From JACDER01 sp963842575 (lineage in GTDB: Bacteria > Actinomycetota > Thermoleophilia > Gaiellales > Gaiellaceae): 64,000 bases of DNA. The stretch is from positions 62,001 through 126,000 of the forward strand of contig CAWJGS010000007.1 in the NCBI GenBank assembly GCA_963842575.1, written 5' to 3'. Of this stretch, positions 16,430-26,643 are shown one piece after another. The stretch's first letter is position 1. Each line of letters opens with the position of its first letter. A program made the position numbers and the translations under genes. The notes beneath the pieces are model-generated. The model was not told where the DNA came from. It saw nothing but the letters and a program-made list of their open reading frames with translations, and made no database searches.

Positions 16430-17245
16430 TCAGGCCTTCAGGAACGTACGGACGGCAGCGAGAAACGGTTCGGGCGCTTCGACGAAGCTCATGTGCCCGA
16501 CGCCCTCCAGCAAGACGAGCTCGCTGTCCGGGATTCCTTCCGCCAGCACGCGCGCGGCGCGCGGCGTGGTCGTTCGGTCGTGCTCGCCGACGATCACCAG
16601 GACGGGCCGGTCGACGCGGCGCAGGTCGGGAACGAAGTCGAACGCGCCGTAGCCGGCGTCGGCGAAGTGACGAAGGACGTCCGGCGAGAAGACGGTTTCC
16701 TCGCCGTACCCCGGCGGCGCGGTGCCGGCGAAGTGGAACGGCCATTGCGCGCGCATGAGCTCGGCGAGCTCCTCCTCCGTCTCGACCGTCTTCTCCCGCT
16801 CCCACGACTCGGCGATCGCCTGCCCCTCCTCGCCCAGCGCGGCGAGCGAAGCCGCGACGTCCGCTTCGAGCGCCTCGCTCGAGTCGCCCCCGCCGGATAT
16901 GACGTAGCGCTCCGCGGTCCCCAGCTCGATCGCGTGGAAGGTGGCGATTATCGCGCCGAAGGAGTGCCCGAGCAGCGCGAAGGTTTCGAGGCCGAGCGCC
17001 TCGGCCAGCCGGTCGACGTCCTGGGCGAAGACCTCCAGCGACAGCGTCCGCGGATCGACGCGATCGCTGCGGCCCTGTCCACGCTCATCCAGGTAGAGGA
17101 GGCGGAAGTCCTCGGCCAGCGGGTCCAGGTAGGGACGGAACATGGTGTGGTCGACCCCGGGGCCACCGTGGAGGACGATGAGGGGCTGCCCCTCGCCGAG
17201 CTCCTCGACGTGGAGGCCGACGCCGTCGGCCAGATCTACGCGCAT
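16430..17245 (-). CDS. Alpha/beta hydrolase, proline-iminopeptidase-like
   Basis: A 271-aa cytosolic hydrolase begins MRVDLADGVGLHVEELGEGQ. It has the oxyanion segment VLHGGPGVDHTMF, DERGQGRSD, the nucleophile elbow GHSFGA (Ser about 94), the acid in VGEHDRTTTP and the base in GVGHMSFVEAPE. The HGGPG and DERGQGRS motifs resemble prolyl iminopeptidases, but the substrate cannot be assigned. Its ATG lies within the last codons of the MoaD-like gene (10-nt overlap), so it is the third gene of a BNR-MoaD-hydrolase unit. Confidence 0.9.
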   Translation of the reverse strand: MRVDLADGVGLHVEELGEGQPLIVLHGGPGVDHTMFRPYLDPLAEDFRLLYLDERGQGRSDRVDPRTLSLEVFAQDVDRLAEALGLETFALLGHSFGAIIATFHAIELGTAERYVISGGGDSSEALEADVAASLAALGEEGQAIAESWEREKTVETEEELAELMRAQWPFHFAGTAPPGYGEETVFSPDVLRHFADAGYGAFDFVPDLRRVDRPVLVIVGEHDRTTTPRAARVLAEGIPDSELVLLEGVGHMSFVEAPEPFLAAVRTFLKA

Positions 17246-17502
17246 CCGCCGGCGATCGCGGCGACGATCCGGATCTCCTCGCCGCCCTCGAGCGGCGTGT
17301 CGACGCCGTCGCGCATGCGCATGTCCTGCCGGTCGACGTAGACGTTCACAAGCGGGCGGAGCTGGCCTGCCTCGTCGAAGAGCAGGTCGCGGATCGGCAG
17401 CGCGCGCAGGGCGTCGCCGAGGGTGTCACCCTCTACGTCGAACTTCTTCTCTCCGCCGGCCTGGTTCGCGAGCAGGCTCGGAACCAGGACTGTTACTGCC
17501 AC
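17236..17502 (-). CDS. MoaD/ThiS-like sulfur-carrier protein ending GGCA
   Basis: An 88-aa beta-grasp protein reads MAVTVLVPSLLANQAGGEKK, then VEGDTLGDALRALP, LRPLVNVYVDRQDMR and EEIRIVAAIAGG. MoaD/ThiS-type carriers accept AMP and then sulfur on a C-terminal Gly-Gly. Here the GG is followed by Cys-Ala and the stop, so the carrier would have to be trimmed before activation, as reported for QbsE-type carriers that end in GG plus two residues. The extra residues come from the overlap with the hydrolase gene. The GTG start overlaps the BNR gene end by 10 nt. Confidence 0.85.
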   Translation of the reverse strand: MAVTVLVPSLLANQAGGEKKFDVEGDTLGDALRALPIRDLLFDEAGQLRPLVNVYVDRQDMRMRDGVDTPLEGGEEIRIVAAIAGGCA

Positions 17503-18593
17503 TCGCCGACTTCGACCGAGAGGATCGCGGGCAGGAAGCCCGCCGCCTCGATCCACTCGTCCCCCGTGTCGGGCGAGACGAAGACCGAGCCGCTCTTCGT
17601 GCCGAAGTAGATGCCGGGCGAATCTTCCTTGTCCGAGGCCATGCCCTCGCGCAGCACCTCGACCCAGGCGCGGTCGGGCAGTCCGTTCGAAGCCACCTCC
17701 CAGGTCTTGCCGCCGTCCTCGGTCCGGTAGACGCGCAGACGCCCGTCGGTGGTAATGCGGTTGCCGCCGCCGACGTCGGGCGAGAACACCTTGTCCTCGG
17801 GTATGACGAAGGCGACATCGGGCCGCCGGTGGTCGAGGGCCAGCGGGAAGCCGAAGGCGCTCGGCAGTCCGTTCTCCTCGAGCCGCTCCCAGTTCTCGCC
17901 GCCGTCGTCGGTGCGGTAGACGCCGCAGTGGTTCTGCTGCCAGAGGCGTCCCTCCTGGCCCGCGTGGAGCAGCAGCTTGTGGACGCACTGGCCCACCTCG
18001 GGGAATGGGTCGTCCGGCATGAAGTCGGCCGCCGTCCCCGTGTTCTTGGGCTCCCACGTCTCGCCGCCGTCCTCGGACAGGAACACGCCTGCCGCCGAGA
18101 TGCCGATGTACATCCGGTTCGCGTCCGCGGGGTCGAGCTGAATCGAGTGCGTGCACATCCCGCCGGCGCCGGGGTTCCAGCGCTCGCGCGTCGGGTGGTT
18201 GAGCAGCCCCTCGTTGACCTCCCAGCTCTCACCCGAATCGTCCGAGCGGAAGAGGACGCCGGTGCAGCGCCGAGCCAGACGCGGCCGGGCTCGGAGTCCC
18301 GCCCGGGCTCGACGTGCCACGTCTTCTCGAGCTTGAGCTCGCCGTCCTCGGGGAGACCCAGGTCCTCCGAGCGCGTCCACGTCTGGCCGTTGTCGGTCGA
18401 GCGGTGGACGGTCGCGCCGTAGACGGGGTTGTTGCCGGCGGCGTAGATGCGAGCCGTCGCGCGGATCCTGCACCGCGTGGTAGATCTCCCACCCGTCGAG
18501 CACCGGCTCCTCGACCGACCAGGAGCGGCGGTCTCCGTCGTCGCGGAGGACGAAGAGCCCCTTGCGGGTGCCTGCGAGGATCATCCCGGCCAT
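17493..18593 (-). CDS. BNR/sialidase-fold propeller protein with two compensating frameshifts
   Basis: The product has no signal peptide and carries Asp-box repeats: VYRTEDGGKTWEVASNGLP, VFLSEDGGETWEPKNTG, VYRTDDGGENWERLEENGLP and LFRSDDSGESWEVNEGLL. It is a WD40/BNR propeller related to glycosyl hydrolases but with no identified activity. Between about 18262 and 18450 the open frame codes an Arg-rich unnatural stretch, while another frame reads IYAAGNNPVYGATVHRSTDN and GQTWTRSEDLGLPEDGELK, the expected next blade. An extra base near 18450 and a missing one near 18262 would explain it. The start 18593 sits 8 nt after a TATGTT box. Confidence 0.8.
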   Translation of the reverse strand: MAGMILAGTRKGLFVLRDDGDRRSWSVEEPVLDGWEIYHAVQDPRDGSHLRRRQQPRLRRDRPPLDRQRPDVDALGGPGSPRGRRAQAREDVARRARAGLRARPRLARRCTGVLFRSDDSGESWEVNEGLLNHPTRERWNPGAGGMCTHSIQLDPADANRMYIGISAAGVFLSEDGGETWEPKNTGTAADFMPDDPFPEVGQCVHKLLLHAGQEGRLWQQNHCGVYRTDDGGENWERLEENGLPSAFGFPLALDHRRPDVAFVIPEDKVFSPDVGGGNRITTDGRLRVYRTEDGGKTWEVASNGLPDRAWVEVLREGMASDKEDSPGIYFGTKSGSVFVSPDTGDEWIEAAGFLPAILSVEVGEWQ

Positions 18594-18601
18594 CGAGTTG
18601 C

Positions 18602-18611
18602 AACATATCGT
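18602..18611. promoter_or_regulatory. Overlapping divergent -10 boxes for the BNR operon and the lyase gene
   Basis: On the minus strand TATGTT (18602-18607) lies 8 nt before the BNR ATG. On the plus strand TATCGT (18606-18611) lies 8 nt before the lyase GTG at 18620. The two -10 boxes overlap by two bases, so both genes are probably leaderless and compete for polymerase. Confidence 0.5.
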
Positions 18612-18619
18612 TTCCGGCC

Positions 18620-19516
18620 GTGGTGACGATTTGTGACGTCGGGCCCCGCGACGGCCTCCAGAACGAGCCGGAGACGCTCGCACCCGCGGTGCGGGCCGAG
18701 CTCGTCAACCGGCTGGCTGCGACCGGGCTGCCGCGCATCGAGGCGGTCAGCTTCGTCCGGGACGACCGCGTTCCGCGGATGGCGGGGGCCGAGGAGGTTG
18801 TGGCGGGGATCGAGCGGCGCGACGGCACCGAATACGCGGGCCTCGTCCTCAACCTCAAGGGCTACGAGCGCCTGCGCGAGACCTCGCTCGACCGGGTCGA
18901 CCTCAACCTCGCCGCGACGGAGTCCTTCAACCGGCGGAACGGCAACATGTCGCTCGACCAGGCGCTGGAGCAGGCGCAGGCGATCCTCGACGCCTCCGAG
19001 CGCCCCGCGACCGTGAGCATCAGCGTCGCCTTCGGCTGCCCCTTCGAGGGCCGCGTCGATCCGGGCGTCGTGGCCGCGCTCTGCGAGCAGCTGGACACCC
19101 CCGAGGTCGTCCTCGCGGACACGATCGGGGTCGCCACGCCGCGTCAGGTCCGCGACCTCGTCGAGCGGACGGGCGCCGCCGGCGTCCACCTGCACAACAC
19201 GCGCAACACGGGCTACGCGAACGCGCTTGCGGCCCTGGAGGCCGGAGCGGAGTTGCTGGACGCCTCGGTCGGCGGGCTCGGCGGCTGCCCGTACGCGCCG
19301 CGGGCGACCGGCAACATCGCGACCGAGGACCTCGTGTACCTGCTCGAGGGCGAAGGGATCGAGACCGGCGTCGACCTCGACGCGCTGGTCCGGGTCTCCG
19401 AGTGGCTCGAGGGCGTGCTCGGGCGGCAGCTGGAGGGGCAGGTCTACCGGGCGGGGCCCTGGCCGACCGCCACGACGCCCGACGCCGTTAGCCGGCCGAT
19501 CTCCTCTTCGGAATAG
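18620..19516 (+). CDS. Hydroxymethylglutaryl-CoA lyase-like enzyme
   Basis: The 298-aa TIM-barrel enzyme begins at GTG 18620 (or the adjacent GTG 18623). It shows VTICDVGPRDGLQNEPE, the HMG-CoA-lyase signature with the metal-binding Asp, then ADTIGVATPRQV, GVHLHNTRNTGYANAL and the glycine-rich Cys loop GGLGGCPYAPRATGNIATED. The family splits 3-hydroxy-3-methylglutaryl-CoA (leucine breakdown) or related 3-hydroxyacyl-CoAs. The last 20 residues beyond the expected end overlap the convergent CoA-transferase gene. The exact substrate is not certain. Confidence 0.9.
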   Translation: MVTICDVGPRDGLQNEPETLAPAVRAELVNRLAATGLPRIEAVSFVRDDRVPRMAGAEEVVAGIERRDGTEYAGLVLNLKGYERLRETSLDRVDLNLAATESFNRRNGNMSLDQALEQAQAILDASERPATVSISVAFGCPFEGRVDPGVVAALCEQLDTPEVVLADTIGVATPRQVRDLVERTGAAGVHLHNTRNTGYANALAALEAGAELLDASVGGLGGCPYAPRATGNIATEDLVYLLEGEGIETGVDLDALVRVSEWLEGVLGRQLEGQVYRAGPWPTATTPDAVSRPISSSE

Positions 19517-20658
19517 CCGAGCTCTCCCAGCACGTCGGCCGTGTGCTCCCCGAGGGTCGGCGGAGCGCCGGCGTGGCGCACGCGATCGCCGTCCGTCGAG
19601 AGCGGAAGCGCAAGCGTCCGGAACCCGGCGACGGACGAGTGCTCGAGCGGCTGCATGACGCCGAGCGCGCGCGTTTGCTCGTCCTCCGCCACCTGGCCGA
19701 TGTCGTGCACGGGTGCGACAGGCACGCCGGCCGCGTCGAGCCGTTCGATCCAGAACGAAACGGAATGGGCGGCGAGCCGTCCGGCGAGCAGCGCGATCAG
19801 CTCGTCCCGGTTGGCGACGCGATCGGGGTTGGTGGCGAAGCGCGGGTCGGCGGTCAGCTCCGGCGCGCCGAGCACCTCGCACAGCTTCGCGAAGAGGTGG
19901 TCGTTCGCGGCGAGGATCATGATCTCGCCGTCACTGGCGGCGAAGGCCTCGTAGGGCGCGATGAGCGGGAAGGCCGTCCCGTGCCGGCCGGGAACCGCGC
20001 CCGAGCCGAGATAGCCCACGAGGTGATAGGCGATCAGGCCGAGCGCGGACTCGTACAGCGAGACGTCGATCACGCGACCCTCTCCGCTCCGGTCACGCTC
20101 CCAGAGGGCGGCGAGGATCCCGATAGCGGCCCACATCCCCGTCGTCTGGTCGATCATCGACACGCCGACGCGCACGCCCGGGCGGTCTGACTCGCCCGTC
20201 ACGCTGATGATCCCGGCCGCCGCCTGCATCAGCGGGTCGTAGCCGGCCTTCGAGCGGTTCGGGCCTGCGTTGCCGAAGGCGCCCATCGAGCAGTAGACGA
20301 GCCGTGCGTTGCGGGAGCGAAGCTTCTCCGGCCCGAACCCGATCTTCTCCGCATGACCGGGCCGGAGGCTCTGGACGACGACGTCCGCACGGTCGGCAAG
20401 GTCGTACAGCACCTTCTTCCCCGCTTCCTCGTGGAAGTTCAGCGCGAGCGAGCGCTTGCCGGCGTTGGAGGCGAGGAAGATCGCGCCCTCGCCGTCCCAG
20501 AACGGAGGCCCCCACTGGCGGGTCTCGTCCCCGCGCTCGGGATGCTCGACCTTCACGACCTCGGCCCCCAGCGCGGCCAGGATCTGCGTGCAGTACGGGC
20601 CGGCGAGCGAGCTGGTCAGGTCGAGCACGCGGAACCCCGCCAGCGGCTGGAACGGCAT
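19444..20658 (-). CDS. CaiB/BaiF (family III) CoA-transferase
   Basis: The 404-aa product starts MPFQPLAGFRVLDLTSSLAG and has the family III landmarks EVVKVEHPERGDETRQWGPPF, NAGKRSLALNF, YDPLMQAAAGI (catalytic Asp) and GRVIDVSLYES. These enzymes move CoA between carboxylic acids through an enzyme-bound anhydride. Its 3' end overlaps the lyase gene by 73 nt on the opposite strand. A CoA-transferase next to an HMG-CoA-lyase-like enzyme suggests activation followed by cleavage of a 3-hydroxy acid, which is inference. Confidence 0.92.
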   Translation of the reverse strand: MPFQPLAGFRVLDLTSSLAGPYCTQILAALGAEVVKVEHPERGDETRQWGPPFWDGEGAIFLASNAGKRSLALNFHEEAGKKVLYDLADRADVVVQSLRPGHAEKIGFGPEKLRSRNARLVYCSMGAFGNAGPNRSKAGYDPLMQAAAGIISVTGESDRPGVRVGVSMIDQTTGMWAAIGILAALWERDRSGEGRVIDVSLYESALGLIAYHLVGYLGSGAVPGRHGTAFPLIAPYEAFAASDGEIMILAANDHLFAKLCEVLGAPELTADPRFATNPDRVANRDELIALLAGRLAAHSVSFWIERLDAAGVPVAPVHDIGQVAEDEQTRALGVMQPLEHSSVAGFRTLALPLSTDGDRVRHAGAPPTLGEHTADVLGELGYSEEEIGRLTASGVVAVGQGPAR

Positions 20659-20670
20659 ACCCTGACGATA
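20658..20670. promoter_or_regulatory. Overlapping divergent -10 boxes for the CoA-transferase and GrpB genes
   Basis: Plus-strand TACCCT (20658-20663) lies 6 nt before the GrpB ATG at 20670. Minus-strand TATCGT (20665-20670) lies 6 nt before the CoA-transferase ATG at 20656-20658. Each box sits inside the other gene's leaderless initiation region. Confidence 0.5.
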
Positions 20671-21214
20671 TGGAACGCGAGGACTACCTCGCCGCCGTCA
20701 CGATCGGCGAGCGCACGCCCCACAACGCGCAGGTCGAGCTCGTCGAGTACGACCCGGAGTGGCCGGAGCTTTACCGGCGTGAGGAGGAGAAGATCCGCGG
20801 TGCGCTGGGGGAGCGGGCGCTCTCGGTCGAGCACGTGGGCTCGACGTCGGTGCCCGGGCTTCCGGCCAAGGCGATCATCGACGTCAACCTCGAGGTCGCG
20901 GACACGACCGACGAGGATGCGTACGTCCCCGCGCTCGAAGCAGCCGGCTACGTGCTGCGGATCCGCGAGCCGGACTGGTTCGAGCACCGCTTGTTGAAGG
21001 GCGTCGACCCGGCCGTCAACCTCCACGTCTTCCCCGCCGGATGCCCCGAGCTCGAACGCATGCTCCGCTTCCGCGACCACCTGCGCTCCGACGACGCCGA
21101 TCGGGATCTGTACCTGCGGACGAAGCGGGAGCTGGCGGCACAGACGTGGGAGCACGTCCAGCACTACGCGGACGCCAAGTCGGCGGTGGTGGAGGAGATC
21201 ATGGGCCGCGCGCC

Positions 21215-21218
<4 letters not shown>
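20670..21218 (+). CDS. GrpB family (UPF0157) protein
   Basis: A 182-aa protein from the ATG at 20670 has VELVEYDPEWPELYRREEEK, then the family signature SVEHVGSTSVPGLPAKAIID and NLHVFPAGCPELERMLRFRD. The fold is a minimal nucleotidyltransferase; the cellular role is unknown. The length is normal. Its TGA overlaps the GTG of the next gene (GTGA, 21215-21218). Confidence 0.92.
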
Positions 21219-23115
<1,897 letters not shown>

Positions 23116-23119
<4 letters not shown>

Positions 23120-23370
23120 CGGGGCCGGCTTCCCTGACGCACGCGCGCCCGGCGCGAAGCCGTCTCGGCCGGGAACCTGACGTTCACCGCCTGCTTCTCA
23201 TCGCCGTCGCCGAGGGCGAATTCGAAGACGACCTCGCGGCCCGCGCAGCGGCCCTCGGGAAGCTCCCCCGCTGCGAATGCGCTCGCGTCGACGTGCAGCC
23301 GTTCGTCGTCCTCGGTGCAGATCAGGCCGAAACCCTTCGCGGCGTTGAACCACAGCATCTTCCCGTTCAT
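23116..23370 (-). CDS. Cold-shock-domain protein with C-terminal extension
   Basis: From the ATG at 23368-23370 the product is 84 aa. It reads MNGKMLWFNAAKGFGLICTE and DDERLHVDASAF, a CspA-type OB fold with RNP1-like KGFGLI and an altered RNP2. The basic C-terminus extends past the fold. It should bind single-stranded nucleic acid. Its position 7 nt after the PAQR gene, same strand, suggests cotranscription. Confidence 0.85.
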
Positions 23371-23377
23371 CTCCACC

Positions 23378-24076
23378 TCAGGCCACACGGATGACGAAGA
23401 AGGTGAACGCGACGTACTGCAGCGCGAGCGCCACGAGCGTCAGCGCATGGAAGAGCTCGTGATAGCCGAACACGAAGGGCACCGGGTCCGGCTTGCGTCG
23501 CGCGTAGACGACGCCGCCGACCGTGTAGGCGATGCCCCCGGCGGCGATCAGCAGGACAGGCACGACGCCCACGGCATGGAGCAGCTGGGGAAGCGCGACG
23601 ATCCCGACCCAGCCGATGGCGATCGCGATCCCGGCGGAGAGCCACTTCGGCCCGCCTACCCAGCAGAAATTCAAGATCGTCGCGGCGGCCGCTCCGGTCC
23701 AGACGACGGCGAGCACGACCACTTGCAGCCAGCCGTGGAGGACGAGGAGACCCACCGGCGTGTACGACCCGGCGATGAGGAAGTAGATCCCGGCATGGTC
23801 GACCCTCCGCATCCACGGCCTGACCCGCGGCGTCCACGTGACGCGGTGGTAGAGCGCGCTCGCTCCGAGCATGACGACGACCGAAGCGGCAAATACCGCG
23901 GCCGCCACGACGTGCTTCGCGCCGTGCTTGGCGCCGTCGGAGCCGAGGACGAGCAGCGCCCCGGCCACGAGTGCGACGAAGAGCCCCGCCAGGTGGAAGA
24001 CGCCCCGAAGCAGCGGCCGTTGCGGCTCGGCGGGCACGAGCGGGGTCATTTCATGCACGTCGGTTTTCTCCGCCAT
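23378..24076 (-). CDS. Hemolysin III/PAQR-family membrane protein
   Basis: The product is 232 aa with seven membrane segments. Conserved residues include RGVFHLAG, SALYHRVTW, VDHAGIYFLIAGSYTP and the C-terminal GYHELFHALTLVA. The buried His/Asp set (H in ALYHR, D in VDHAG, H-x-x-x-H in YHELFH) is that of the PAQR/YqfA metal site. The bacterial role is unclear; it is often named hemolysin III without evidence of lysis. I prefer the ATG at 24074-24076 because AAGGAGG lies just upstream; an ATG at 24094 is also in frame. Confidence 0.9.
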   Translation of the reverse strand: MAEKTDVHEMTPLVPAEPQRPLLRGVFHLAGLFVALVAGALLVLGSDGAKHGAKHVVAAAVFAASVVVMLGASALYHRVTWTPRVRPWMRRVDHAGIYFLIAGSYTPVGLLVLHGWLQVVVLAVVWTGAAAATILNFCWVGGPKWLSAGIAIAIGWVGIVALPQLLHAVGVVPVLLIAAGGIAYTVGGVVYARRKPDPVPFVFGYHELFHALTLVALALQYVAFTFFVIRVA

Positions 24077-24128
24077 GCCGCCTCCTTCATGCACGCGAGC
24101 CGCATCGCTCCGCGCTTCGCGTCCGCCG

Positions 24129-24335
24129 CTACGCGACGGGCTGGACGTTCTTCGCCTCAGGGCCCTTCGCGCCTTCGGCGCTGTCGAACTCGACCTTCGC
24201 GCCTTCGGGGAGCGACTTGTAGCCGTCTCCGAGGATCGCGCTGTGGTGGACGAACAGGTCCTTGCCGCCGTCTTCGGGCTCGATGAAGCCGTAGCCCTTC
24301 TCGTTGTTGAACCACTTCACGGTTCCGGTTGCCAT
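24129..24335 (-). CDS. CspA-family cold-shock protein
   Basis: A 68-aa protein reads MATGTVKWFNNEKGYGFIEP and ends with EGAKGPEAKNVQPVA. Both RNA-binding motifs (KGYGFI and DLFVHHSAI) are intact. It is an RNA chaperone of the major actinobacterial CspA type. The ATG at 24333-24335 has a strong ribosome site (GGGGGAGG 8 nt upstream). The mRNA leader region 24336-24450 is uncoded and could hold regulatory structure, but I see no clear motif. Confidence 0.95.
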   Translation of the reverse strand: MATGTVKWFNNEKGYGFIEPEDGGKDLFVHHSAILGDGYKSLPEGAKVEFDSAEGAKGPEAKNVQPVA

Positions 24336-24565
24336 ATGAAACACCTCCCCCTGCAATTGAAAGAACGCGCAGAGGTGGCGCAGGTCGCGCAACCGATACT
24401 CGCTCGTGTACGCAGCCACTGTAGCTGCTCCGTTGCCTTCTCCGCTCGATCCGAGTCTTCAACTAGCCTGATAGGGCCTCTTCGGTCCCCTGGACGGTGT
24501 GGTTCGACGAGGGGCCACGGCGCGCACTCGCGAGCCGGCGAATGGAGCATTCGAAGGGAGACCCG

Positions 24566-24769
24566 ATGAGCAAGAACTGGCAAACCGTCACGAAGCGCGA
24601 ACGGGAGCGTGCCGTCGAGCTGAAGCGGACGCAGAAGCGGGAGCGCAAGCAGGCTGCCGCCGCGGAGAAAGCCGCTCGGAAGAACGGCACGTGGATCGAC
24701 GAGCACGCGGACGACGAGCAGCCCGAGCCCGAGATCGAGTCCGAGCAGCCTGAGGTCCCCACCTCTTAG
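24566..24769 (+). CDS. Small highly charged protein (67 aa), unknown function
   Basis: From the ATG at 24566 (AAGGGAG upstream) the protein reads MSKNWQTVTKRERERAVELK, then a Lys/Ala/Glu-rich helix and an acidic tail with E-x-E-x-E-x-E-x-P. The basic front and acidic back suggest a nucleic-acid or ribosome-associated helix, but no family is recognised. The start is supported by the ribosome site. It converges on the next gene with a 4-nt overlap. Confidence 0.65.
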   Translation: MSKNWQTVTKRERERAVELKRTQKRERKQAAAAEKAARKNGTWIDEHADDEQPEPEIESEQPEVPTS

Positions 24770-25164
24770 CGCCGGCGGAGGACGCCGCGGCTGACGACGC
24801 CGCCGCCGCGGAACACGTAGTTGGCGCGGTTGGCGCTCACCTGCGTGAGTGTCACTCGCCCGGCGCCTTTGCATTTCCCTCCTCGGCCGCTCGTGATGAC
24901 CTCGCGGAACTCGTATGAGCGGCCCTTACGGGTCAGATAGGTCCAGTGCCCCGAGCAGTCGATCCCGGTGTAATGGACGGTGTTCCGCGACAGCGCGTCG
25001 AATCCGCGAATGGTCGCGGTGACGACGAAGGGCCTCACGTTCCGCTGATGGAGGGTTCCCTTCCAACGGCCGAGGATCGAGAGCTGCGCTCCTTTGACCT
25101 GCGCGGACGCGAGCGGCAGCGGGAGCGCCAGCAGTGCTGCGAACAGAAGAAGGCCTCGGATCAT
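24766..25164 (-). CDS. Secreted small protein, unknown function
   Basis: From ATG 25162-25164 the product is 132 aa with a clear signal peptide (MIRGLLLFAALLALPLPLAS). The mature part is basic with beta-strand character (LGRWKGTLHQRNVRPFVVTA) and contains two Cys in DCSGHWTYL and GGKCKGAGRV that may pair. I do not recognise a family. The upstream extension to 25224 is not needed for a signal peptide. Confidence 0.72.
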   Translation of the reverse strand: MIRGLLLFAALLALPLPLASAQVKGAQLSILGRWKGTLHQRNVRPFVVTATIRGFDALSRNTVHYTGIDCSGHWTYLTRKGRSYEFREVITSGRGGKCKGAGRVTLTQVSANRANYVFRGGGVVSRGVLRRR

Positions 25165-25268
25165 CAGCGCATTATCAGCACGACGTCGCCTGTCACTTGA
25201 TCGTTGTCCGCGACTTCGTTCCAACCTATGATCCGCGCTCCTCTACTGCGAGCAAGGGAGACACTCGA

Positions 25269-26643
25269 ATGACTGAGACACAGGCCCCTGTGGCCATCGA
25301 AGGGTTCCGGGGAGCACTGCTGGCGCCGGGCGACGACGGCTACGAGCAAAGCCGCTTTACCTGGAACGCGATGTTCGACAGGCGGCCGGCGCTGATCGCG
25401 CGGTGTTCCGGCGTTGCCGACGTGATCGCCGGCGTCAACTACGCCCGCGACAACGGCATGCTCCTCTCCGTCCGCGGCGGCGGCCACAGCATCCCCGGCC
25501 ACTCGACGTGCGACGACGGGCTCGTCCTGGATCTCTCCCCGATGCGCAGCGTCCGGGTCGATCCGGTCAAGAAGACCGTCCGGGCGGAGGGCGGCGTCAA
25601 CTGGGGCACCTACGACCACGAGACTGGCGCCTTCGGGCTCGCCTCGCCGGGCGGCCAGGTCTCGACGACGGGCATCGCGGGACTCACGCTCGGCGGCGGG
25701 ATCGGCTGGCTCATGCGCAAGCACGGCCTCGCCTGCGACAACCTGATCTCGGCGGACGTCGTCACCGCCGCCGGGGAGCTCGTCACTGCGAGCGCCGACG
25801 AGAACGAGGAGCTCTTCTGGGGCCTTCGCGGCGGCGGCGGCAACTTCGGCGTCGTGACCTCATTCGAGTTCGAGCTGCACGAAGTCGGGATGGTGTTGGG
25901 CGGCGCCGTCATGTATCCCGTCGACCGCGCCCCCGAAGTTCTGGCGCACTACCGTGAGTTCTGCAAGACGGCCCCGGAAGCGCTGACGACCTACGCACTC
26001 CTGGTCACGGCCCCTCCGGCGCCGTTCGTGCCGCCGGAGATGGTCGGACATCCCGTGGTCGTGGTCGCAGGCTGCTACGCCGGCGACCTGTCGGAGGGCG
26101 AGCGCGCAGTGCAACCGCTGCGCGAGTACGGCAGCCCGCCGATCGACCTCTTCCAGCCGCTCCCCTACCCGGTGCTCCAGTCGATGTTCGACGAGACCGG
26201 CCCGGCCGGCCACTCGTACTACATCAAGGGCGACTACGTGTCCGACGTCTCCGACGAGCTGATCGAGACGGTCATCGAGCAGGCGGCGGCGATGCCGGGA
26301 CCGCACTGCGAGATCCACTTCGGACAGATGGGAGGCGCGATCGCGCGGGTGGGTGAGGACGACACCGCGTGCTCCTACCGAAACGCGCAGTTCGCGCTGA
26401 TCGCTATCGCACACTGGATCGAGCCGCACGACGAGGAGGGGCACATCGCCTGGGCGAGGGGCCTCGCCGAGGCCGTCCGGCCGCACACCGTCGGGACGTA
26501 CGTCAACTTCCTCGGCGACGAGGGAGACGAGCGCGATCAAGTACGCCTACGGCAGCGAGGAGAAGTACGACCGGCTGGTCGCGCTGAAGAGGAAGTGGGA
26601 CCCGAACAACCTCTTCTGCCTCAACCAGAACATCAAGCCTTAG
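25269..26643 (+). CDS. FAD-binding (BBE-like) oxidoreductase, frameshifted near its C-terminus in this sequence
   Basis: The product begins MTETQAPVAIEGFRGALLAP at ATG 25269. It has the PCMH FAD domain: LLSVRGGGHSIPGHSTCDDG with the His that forms the covalent flavin bond, GGVNWGTYDHETGAFGLASP and GIAGLTLGGGIGWLMRKHGL. The second (Cys) flavin link of bicovalent members is absent. Up to VGTYVNFLGDEG the frame is normal, then it runs into an unnatural extension. The +1 frame from 26533 continues AIKYAYGSEEKYDRLVALKR and ends LFCLNQNIKP at 26643, the usual berberine-bridge C-terminus. One extra base near 26530-26536 explains this. Confidence 0.85.

Noticed and set aside
24336..24565. A gene or riboswitch in the region between cspA and the small plus-strand gene
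   Set aside because: Only weak inverted repeats and no conserved aptamer; probably the cspA 5' leader plus a divergent promoter region.
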